From: AC-32 sp963717475
Lineage (GTDB): Bacteria; Actinomycetota; Thermoleophilia; Gaiellales; Gaiellaceae
Length of the DNA: 64,000 nt
Assembly: GCA_963717475.1 (NCBI GenBank)
Contig: OY970337.1
Coordinates: forward strand, 2,232,001-2,296,000
Direction of reading: 5' to 3'
Position 1 is the first letter of the stretch. Each line of letters begins with the position of its first letter. A program made the translations under genes and the position numbers. Of the stretch, positions 59,131 to 64,000 are shown piece after piece. Below the pieces are notes generated by a model. The model did no database searches, was not told the origin of the DNA, and saw only the letters and a list, made by a program, of their open reading frames with translations.

Positions 59131-59417
59131 CGCGGCGTCGCGCGGCGAACGGCTCGGCTCCGGTTGCGCTGACGGCGTCGATTGATCGGAGCAGACGCCT
59201 GTCCGAGGGAGGCCTCGTTCAGGCGTCGGTGCGCGCGCGCTTGCTGGGCATTCCGCTCTTGCGCCTCGAAGCAACCCTCATTCTCATGCCGGCCGCAGTC
59301 AGCGCCTCACCCTCTGCGTTTACCAACAGCGGAGACGGCCTGGCCGATGCCGTCCGCAGCATCAACGACGGAGCGGCCGTCCTCGACCAGCTGCGCGCGC
59401 GCGGCGGCCGGGGCTGA
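59127..59417 (+). CDS. Small protein with GvpA/GvpJ-like core, tentative
   Basis: 96 residues from ATG 59127. The segment IDRSRRLSEGGLVQASVRAR followed by LLGIPLLRLEATLIL lines up with the conserved GvpA/J core (IDR, D-K-G-(I/V)-V, V-R-V-S-L-V-G-I, I-E-A-R): the V-R-x-x-L-x-G-I-x-x-L-x-x-E-A pattern is matched. The C-terminal GvpA strand is missing; the tail is Ala/Ser/Gly-rich. No other clear gas-vesicle gene is seen, so this is a structural resemblance only. Confidence 0.45.
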   Translation: MTRRRAANGSAPVALTASIDRSRRLSEGGLVQASVRARLLGIPLLRLEATLILMPAAVSASPSAFTNSGDGLADAVRSINDGAAVLDQLRARGGRG

Positions 59418-59480
59418 CCCCCCGTTCTAGACGCGCAGCTGCCGCGACAGCCTTGCGGGCGCTCGACTGTCCAGAGCCGC

Positions 59481-59843
59481 CTACTCGGTGCGATCGGGGT
59501 CGGACCTCGTGTTGGGATCGACACTGGTAAGAGCCCGATCGAAGATCTTCTCCAGGTTGCCTCGTCGCATGCTCAGCGACGCGTCTTTCTCGGCGCCGAC
59601 GACGTCGGCGGTTCCGCTGAAGCGCGCCTCGGCGCCGGCGGAGAGCTCGAGCACCGTCCCGACCTTTGCGCGAAGCGCGAGCTGGTCGCCGAGGAGCGGG
59701 TCGTGACCCTCGCCGGGGCGCGACGTTCGCGCTTCGCGCGCGTGAGCCGGCGGCCCGTTCGGTTCGCGCTCGGCGGTCTTCGGGAGATGGCTCGACTGGT
59801 CCGGCGCTTGCCGGACGGAGACGACTGCGTCAGCGCAGCCCAT
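59481..59843 (-). CDS. Degenerate paralogue of the 60763-61785 repeat protein
   Basis: About 120 residues from ATG 59843 (TTG 59858 is possible). The core LALRAKVGTVLELSAGAEAR, then SMRRGNLEKIFDRALTSVDPN, matches the repeat protein at 60763-61785 (LALRAKLANLLQVVAGVHVH, then VRLENLYDILDRALTTLDRN) position by position. The N-terminal 50 residues have no counterpart and look low-complexity. It overlaps the next gene by 14 nt. It may be a truncated or decayed copy. Confidence 0.5.
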   Translation of the reverse strand: MGCADAVVSVRQAPDQSSHLPKTAEREPNGPPAHAREARTSRPGEGHDPLLGDQLALRAKVGTVLELSAGAEARFSGTADVVGAEKDASLSMRRGNLEKIFDRALTSVDPNTRSDPDRTE

Positions 59844-60390
59844 GCGTCTTGCAGTCAACGATTCGGGGTCTTGCGCGCCGAGCTCGTTCGACGGCGGCGC
59901 TGACCTCGCTCTGGCTGGTTGGCTTGCGCTGACCTCCGCTCTGGCTGGTTGGCTTGCGCTGACCTCCGCTCTGGCTGGTTGGCTTTTGCATGGTTTGCCG
60001 GACGCCGTTCATCAGATCGGTTGGAAGATCAGAAGCGCGGGTCTTTGCCTCATCGACCACGTTTTTCGCCTGCCGCGCGAAGAACTCACTCCTGGCGAGT
60101 GCGTACAGACCCGCGCCCGCCGCCGGTAGGACGACCCAGCGGGTCGTGCCGACGACGCCTCGGGCTCCACTGCCTCCGGCGCCGTCGGCGAAGAGGCCAT
60201 TCCTGCCGAACGTCGTACGACCTGCTGCAGCGTCGGTGACGTCTCTGAGTCGCATAGCGAAGTTGATCACTTGGTGAGACAGCGCCTTGCTCCCGTGGCG
60301 GACGCGTGTGCCGCCCGTGGCGTCCCCTACGTCCGCGACTCGTTCGGCGAAATCGATCATCTGCTCCGACAACTTGTGAATATCAGCCAT
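59830..60390 (-). CDS. Membrane-linked hypothetical protein with decapeptide repeats
   Basis: 186 residues from ATG 60390 after GGAGG. Helical start (HKLSEQMIDFAERVADV), a middle hydrophobic segment (WVVLPAAGAGLYALARSEFF), then an amphipathic ARQAKNVVDEAKTRASDLP. It closes with a KPTSQSGGQR decapeptide, twice complete and once partial, encoded by a 30-bp tandem DNA repeat. Repeat number is likely to vary between strains. No family recognised. Confidence 0.6.
   Translation of the reverse strand: MADIHKLSEQMIDFAERVADVGDATGGTRVRHGSKALSHQVINFAMRLRDVTDAAAGRTTFGRNGLFADGAGGSGARGVVGTTRWVVLPAAGAGLYALARSEFFARQAKNVVDEAKTRASDLPTDLMNGVRQTMQKPTSQSGGQRKPTSQSGGQRKPTSQSEVSAAVERARRARPRIVDCKTHGLR
59897..59985 (+). 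repeat. 30-bp tandem repeat, about 2.5 to 3 copies
   Basis: The unit CTGGCTGGTTGGCTTGCGCT plus GACCTCCGCT occurs at 59911-59940 and 59941-59970 without mismatch, with a partial third copy at 59971-59985 and a diverged half unit before the first. It lies inside the 59830-60390 gene and keeps frame, adding ten residues per unit. Confidence 0.9.
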
Positions 60391-60538
60391 CGCTCAACCT
60401 CCTGCAGTTTCCGAGATCCGTGTGCCAAGGTTTCCCGACCGCGATTTGTGCAAAACACGGACCTTCTCGCTGGTCGGCGGCCCCGCAGTGGCGCGCCGCA
60501 CCAGGGGGCGGCCTTCACGCGTGCCGTCGCCGGGGTGC

Positions 60539-60766
60539 TCAGGCGTCGCCGGTCGCGTCGCGGTCATGCGTCTCGCCGACGATCCGCTTGCTGATGTCCA
60601 CGTCGCCGTAGCGCTCGCCCGGTTCCACTCTTGCCGGCACGCCGCGGCGTTGTTCGTCGCGGTCGAGCGTCACCTCCTCCGTCCGGGTGCGCGGATCCGG
60701 CGAGACGTGGGACGCGAGGCGCTTGGCGCGGATCCTCGTGCTGATCTCGAAGTCCGGCGCGGTCAG
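60539..60766 (-). CDS. Hidden 75-residue protein with CTG start
   Basis: A frame without ATG/GTG/TTG near its natural start. It begins at CTG 60766, which overlaps the stop of the 60763-61785 gene as CTGA. It reads TAPDFEISTRIRAKRLASHV, then SPDPRTRTEEVTLDRDEQRRGVP and ends DVDISKRIVGETHDRDATGDA. Composition is balanced and codon third positions are G/C-rich, unlike the shadow frames around it. It is acidic/basic mixed and soluble. No family recognised. Confidence 0.5.
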   Translation of the reverse strand: MTAPDFEISTRIRAKRLASHVSPDPRTRTEEVTLDRDEQRRGVPARVEPGERYGDVDISKRIVGETHDRDATGDA

Positions 60767-61785
60767 GACGTGCCCTTCTTCTTTCGGCTGCGTGTTCCGG
60801 AGGAGCGCTTGGTCCCGCTCTTCGAACTGGAACGAGAACTCGCCGTCTTCTTGCCGCTTGCCCGTGCCGAGCCGCGCTTCGAGCCGCGCTTGGTCTGGCG
60901 GCTGCTTCGTTTCGCGCCACCAGCCGTCTGGCCTCCACCGCCGCCGCCCGAATCTGCGCCCTGGCCGGCGGCTCCATCAGCAGCCTGACCGATCGCCTGC
61001 GTGGCATCGCCTGCCTGTTGTCCCGCTTGCTGACCGACCTGCTGCCCGGCTTGGCCGACGGCGCCTGCCGCCTGCCCGGCCGCCTGTCCGGCTTGCTGGC
61101 CGACCTGCTGCCCGGCTTGGCCGACGGCGCCTGCCACCTGCCCCAATCCGCCGGCTGCTTGACCCGCTGTCTGCCCGAGCCCTTCCCCCAGCTCGCCGAT
61201 TCCCTGACCGACGCTGCTGCCGAGCTGGCCGACCGCGCCACCTGGTCCGAGCGCCTGCCCTGCCGCGTCCGTCAATCCACCGGCCGCCTGGCTGACCGCG
61301 CCGCCGGGCCCGAGTGCCTCTTGGCCAATGTCGCCGATGCTGCCGACGGTGTCGTCGACGGTCTTGACGAGGCTCTCGAGAATCTCGGGGTTGCGATCGA
61401 GCGTCGTCAGCGCGCGGTCGAGAATGTCGTACAGGTTCTCCAGGCGAACCTTCAGCAGAGCCTCTGCCTCGACGCCGCTGATGTCCACCTCTACCTTGCC
61501 CAGGTGGACGTGCACGCCCGCGACAACCTGAAGCAGGTTCGCGAGCTTGGCCCGCAGAGCAAGGTGTGCCTCGAGTTGCTCGACGTCGACGTAGATCTCG
61601 TCGATTTTTACCTTGCGGATGTCGACGAAGACGTCCGGTTCGTGCGCAGGCTCGCGCCCCTCGAGCTGCTGACTGCTCATCTGACGCGGGTCTTTCGCGC
61701 GCGACACAGCCGAGCGCCCCTCGCCTTTCGACTTGTTCCCGTTGCTGCTCTTCGATCGACCGGATGATCGCTTGCTCGCCGGCAT
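60763..61785 (-). CDS. Gly/Ala/Gln repeat protein with conserved N-terminal domain and basic tail
   Basis: 340 residues from ATG 61785 after GGAGGGAG. A basic N-terminal region is followed by a conserved helical/beta domain (about 55-150: VFVDIRKVKIDEIYVDVEQL, LALRAKLANLLQVVAGVHVH, VDISGVEAEALLKVRLENLY, DILDRALTTLD). Then come about 110 residues of Gly/Ala/Gln repeats (22-residue period, QAGQQVGQQAGQ). The last 50 residues are Ser/Lys/Arg-rich (KRSSRQTKRGSKRGS), like DNA-binding histone-type tails. No family name could be given. It is first in a leftward unit with three further genes. Confidence 0.65.
   Translation of the reverse strand: MPASKRSSGRSKSSNGNKSKGEGRSAVSRAKDPRQMSSQQLEGREPAHEPDVFVDIRKVKIDEIYVDVEQLEAHLALRAKLANLLQVVAGVHVHLGKVEVDISGVEAEALLKVRLENLYDILDRALTTLDRNPEILESLVKTVDDTVGSIGDIGQEALGPGGAVSQAAGGLTDAAGQALGPGGAVGQLGSSVGQGIGELGEGLGQTAGQAAGGLGQVAGAVGQAGQQVGQQAGQAAGQAAGAVGQAGQQVGQQAGQQAGDATQAIGQAADGAAGQGADSGGGGGGQTAGGAKRSSRQTKRGSKRGSARASGKKTASSRSSSKSGTKRSSGTRSRKKKGTS
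61025..61135 (+). repeat. 66-bp-period direct repeat in the repeat protein gene
   Basis: Two copies of a 45-bp block (61025-61069 and 61091-61135; identical except one base, A versus G) start 66 bp apart. They encode the 22-residue repeat of the Gly/Ala/Gln region. Frame is kept, so copy number can vary without a break. Confidence 0.85.
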
Positions 61786-61961
61786 CCTCACTCCCTCCGC
61801 AGCTGTCTTCGCAAGGACTTGCCTTGCCCGCGGGAGCCCCCTGCAAACCCGAAACTTCAACTATCGAGTCCTACCGCGGACGTCGGTTGGCGAGGACTGC
61901 TCAGACCGCGCAGCACGTTTGCTAAACGCGGGAGTGGCCGTAACGGCGGCACTGAGCGACA

Positions 61962-63009
61962 ATGCGTGCGGGAATGCCGCCTTTCCCGAAGCCGCGCTTC
62001 GACTACGAGTACGACCTCGACCGCGAGATCGCGGCCGATGCGCGCCTACCGGCGGGAGAAGCCGGGCCGGCAGATCCCTGCGAAGGGCCGCGACCGCCTG
62101 CTGCTCGCGACCTGGAACATCGCGAACCTCGGCGTCCAGGACCGGCTCGACTCCGACTACGCGTTGATCGCCGAGGTGATGACGTGGTTCGACCTCGTCG
62201 CGGTGCAGGAGGTGAACGACGACCTGCGCGGGATCGAGGCGATCCACTCGAAGCTGCCGGCTCGCTACGACCTGCTCTTCTCCGACGCTTCGGGCAACCA
62301 GGAGCGGCAGGCGTTCCTCTACGACACGCGGAAGGTGAAGAGGCTGAGGGAAGTCGGGCGGCTCTCGATCCCGCCGAACCAGCTCTCGGCGATCAAGCTG
62401 CCCGGGACGACGACCACGTTTCCCGGCTTCGACCGCGGCCCCTATCTCGCGAGCTTCTCCGCGGGCGGGTTCCGGTTCTCGCTGCTGAACGTCCACCTCT
62501 ACTACGGCTCGGCGGATCCAGCCGACATCGACCGGCGCGTGCTCGAGACGTTCGCCGTCGCGTGGTGGGCGGACCGCAAGCATCGCGACGCGCGCTCGTA
62601 CGTGCCGGAGGTGGTCCCGCTCGGCGACTTCAACCTGCCGAAGCAGGAAGCGGGCGATCCGATCTTCGACGCCCTCTGCGCGCGCGGCCTTCACGTTCCG
62701 GCGCACACCTCCCAGATCGGCTCGGCGATCGCGTCGGACTCGTACTACGACCAGATCGCGTTCTTCCCCGGCGCGACGCAGGACCGCTTCACGGGCGCGA
62801 GCAACGTCTTCGACTTCGACGGCGCCCTCTTCCAGGACCTGTGGCAGCAACGCCCCGGCTCGCCGTTCCTGAGCTACGTCAGGTACCACATGTCCGACCA
62901 CAGCCCGCTGTGGGCGGAGTTCCACACGGCTAGGCCGCCGCTACACTGGGCGACCGTGGATTCGATAGCTCAGTTGGTTAGACCTCCGCCTGATAAGGCG
63001 GCGCTCTAA
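61962..63009 (+). CDS. Endonuclease/exonuclease/phosphatase-family protein, one frameshift
   Basis: ATG 61962 or 61974 begins PPFPKPRFDYEYDLDREIAA. After a single extra base near 62034 the frame continues MRAYRREKPGRQIPAKGRDR. The DNase I-like core follows: LLLATWNIANLG, DLVAVQEVND (metal Glu), FSLLNVHLYYG, PLGDFNLP (catalytic D-x-N) and YHMSDHSPLWAEF (D-H). The catalytic set is complete in the second frame, which could also start alone at ATG 62038. The last 25 residues run antisense into the tRNA-like locus, so the natural end may be nearer 62930. Confidence 0.75.
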
Positions 63010-63028
63010 CCAACTGAGCTAATCGCCC
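62947..63028 (-). tRNA. tRNA-Ile(GAT)-like locus, scrambled
   Basis: On the minus strand GGGCGAT-TA-GCTCAGTTGGTTAGAGC-G-CCGCC is the normal 5' half of tRNA-Ile(GAU), and TCGAATCCAC-GGTCGCCCA is a matching T-loop and acceptor 3' half. Between them the anticodon loop reads TTATCA (expected TTGATAA), and the 5' T-stem strand is replaced by an inverted copy of the D-arm (TAACCAACTGAGCTA). The result is 82 nt, lacks a T-stem and has a 6-nt anticodon loop, so as written it should not work. No CCA is encoded. Confidence 0.5.
62966..63021. repeat. 56-nt near-perfect palindrome inside the tRNA-like locus
   Basis: Arms of 17 bp (TAGCTCAGTTGGTTAGA and its reverse complement) and inner arms of 6 bp (CCGCCT / AGGCGG) enclose a 4-nt loop; a 3-nt mismatch separates outer and inner stems. 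Both arms are tRNA D-arm plus anticodon-stem sequence facing each other. Confidence 0.9.
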
Positions 63029-63111
63029 GCAGCGGCCCATGGTAGCCGCACCCGCCTCAGGGATGTTGCCGCCGACAAGACGGGCCGAGAAGACGTCTCA
63101 GTACTGCGGCG

Positions 63112-63291
63112 ATGAAGATTGGTGACCCCGTCCTCCATCAGGGCCGGCGCTACTTTCTGCGCGGGCTCGACCCGATGAGCGTGCCCAACCGGCGCGCCAT
63201 GCTCGAGGACGCCCAGACGGGCGAGGAGACGACAGCGCCCATCACCGAGCTTGAGCCCTGCCCGCCGAACGACCGCCGAGAAGCGAGCTGA
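63112..63291 (+). CDS. Small conserved-looking protein, 59 residues
   Basis: ATG 63112 to TGA 63291. It reads KIGDPVLHQGRRYFLRGLDP, then MSVPNRRAMLEDAQTGEETT and ends PPNDRREAS. The G-DPVLHQG-RRY-L-GLDP opening looks like a small SH3-like or barrel domain, with a balanced composition and no membrane segment. It sits 46 nt before the DUF151 gene in the same direction. No family recognised. Confidence 0.45.
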   Translation: MKIGDPVLHQGRRYFLRGLDPMSVPNRRAMLEDAQTGEETTAPITELEPCPPNDRREAS

Positions 63292-63337
63292 GTTTGACGC
63301 GCTACCCTCTGACTATGATCGAGGCCGGGGACGCCTG

Positions 63338-63853
63338 ATGTACGAGATGGTCATCTACGGCGTGAGTTTCGACCTCGTCGGTAAGCAGCCGATCGTTCTT
63401 CTCAAGACAGCCGACGGGAACAAGTTCCTCCCGATCTGGATCGGCCACCCGGAAGCAGCCGCGATCCTGATGAAGCTGCAGGGCGCGAGCACGCCCAGGC
63501 CGATGACACACGACCTCGTCACGGCCATGCTCGGCGAGCTTGACGCGCAGGTCGTCCGCATCACCGTGACCGAGCTGAAGGAGAACACCTTCTACGCCAG
63601 CATCACGGTGCAGCAGAACGGCTCCGAGATCGAGATCGACTCCCGGCCGTCAGACGCGATTGCCCTGGCGGTTCGCGCCGACGCGCCGATCTTCGCGGCC
63701 GAAGAGGTCATCGAGGAGTCGGCGATCGAGTTCGAGGGCGAGGGCGAGGAAGTGAACGAGGAAGAGGTCCAGGAGATCGTCTCGGAGTTCAAGCAGTTCC
63801 TCGAGCACGTCACCCCGGACGAGTTCGCCGAGGCGAGCGGCGAAGACGACTAG
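63338..63853 (+). CDS. Bifunctional nuclease family (DUF151) protein
   Basis: 171 residues from ATG 63338. MVIYGVSFDLVGKQPIVLLK, LPIWIGHPEAAAILMKLQG, RPMTHDLVTAMLGEL and IDSRPSDAIALAVRADAPIF are the DUF151/BFN hallmark segments. The end is a very acidic tail with an added helix (EVNEEEVQEIVSEFKQFLEH), as in actinobacterial members. Plant members have nuclease activity; the bacterial role is unclear. A 7-codon leader frame (MIEAGDA) ends at TGATG, overlapping this start. Confidence 0.88.
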   Translation: MYEMVIYGVSFDLVGKQPIVLLKTADGNKFLPIWIGHPEAAAILMKLQGASTPRPMTHDLVTAMLGELDAQVVRITVTELKENTFYASITVQQNGSEIEIDSRPSDAIALAVRADAPIFAAEEVIEESAIEFEGEGEEVNEEEVQEIVSEFKQFLEHVTPDEFAEASGEDD

Positions 63854-64000
63854 CCCTGGCGGTCGACCTCACGCTTGGTGAGGTCGAGAATCTCCTCGAG
63901 GATCTCCCTGAGCCCGTCCGCTGAGAGCGGCCCGCGATTTGCGCGGCTCAGGTACTGCAGCATCCACTCCTCGCGCTCGGGATCGACGAACGACATCCCG
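63850..64000 (-). CDS. Chorismate mutase-like protein, C-terminal part (cut by window edge)
   Basis: The last 49 residues of a leftward gene entering from the right edge: MSFVDPEREEWMLQYLSRANRG, then PLSADGLREILEEILDLTKREV. The D-P-x-RE-x-x-(M/L)-L, then N-x-GPLS-x-(G/A)-L-x-x-I-(F/L)-x-x-I pattern is the third-helix end of AroQ-class chorismate mutases. Its stop overlaps the DUF151 stop. The catalytic N-terminal helix is not in the window. Confidence 0.6.
   Translation of the reverse strand, partial: GMSFVDPEREEWMLQYLSRANRGPLSADGLREILEEILDLTKREVDRQG

Noticed and set aside
59897..59985. Possible CRISPR array
   Set aside because: The 30-bp units are directly adjacent with no unique spacers, and they keep reading frame in a protein gene.
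60422..60988. A 188-residue plus-strand frame near the repeat protein
   Set aside because: Its end is Pro/Trp-rich from antisense of the Gly/Gln repeats, and the opposite strand holds better-supported genes.

Overview
The window is high-GC bacterial chromosome with short operons, 4-nt start/stop overlaps and many GTG starts. The gene set points to a deep-branching actinobacterium, most plausibly class Thermoleophilia (Gaiellales/Solirubrobacterales type). That placement is an inference from gene content and composition, not a measured phylogeny. The centre of gravity is the replication origin: gyrA, gyrB, dciA-like, recF, dnaN and dnaA run leftward, and rpmH, rnpA, yidD, yidC, jag, rsmG, parA and parB run rightward. 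They flank an intergenic region (52440-52764) with DnaA-box-like sites, a relatively A+T-rich stretch and a clear dnaA promoter.

Layout. 1-6.4 kb: end of a trehalose phosphatase, transporter, Nudix and HAD hydrolases, PolX, a GT2 glycosyltransferase, thioredoxin and an orphan OppB-type permease. 6.5-9.5 kb: a thiamine salvage operon (thiD-thiM-thiE-thiL) behind a TPP riboswitch. 9.5-24 kb: acetyltransferases, an MrfA-type helicase, a DGPF protein followed by an ECF sigma factor fused in frame to a dimethylargininase-like domain, an M29 aminopeptidase, type II NADH dehydrogenase, and a short stretch of frameshifted genes (LOG-like protein, ABC transporter, lipoprotein). 24-27 kb: the LigD/Ku end-joining pair. 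27-37.6 kb: lipid synthesis (accD-accA; fabZ-fabH-fabD-fabG-fabF) around a run of acetyltransferase, arginase-like and HAD genes. 37.6-43 kb: PGRP-type amidase, NfeD protease plus stomatin, GalT-like enzyme, MerR-like regulator. 43-57 kb: the origin block. 57-62 kb: an accessory cluster of coiled-coil, Rho_N-like, small membrane and repeat proteins, one of which resembles the GvpA fold. 62-64 kb: a nuclease-family gene, a scrambled tRNA-Ile locus, a DUF151 protein and the end of a chorismate mutase.

Two patterns cut across the window. First, at least four genes with well-defined N termini (HAD hydrolase, galT-like, recF and a 75-residue hidden gene) have no usable ATG/GTG/TTG, but have a CTG placed exactly in a CTGA overlap with the upstream stop; fabG is a looser fifth case. 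Second, about a dozen single-base frame breaks affect otherwise well-conserved genes, including housekeeping rsmG. This makes assembly indels at least as likely as real gene decay, so the broken genes below should be read with that in mind.
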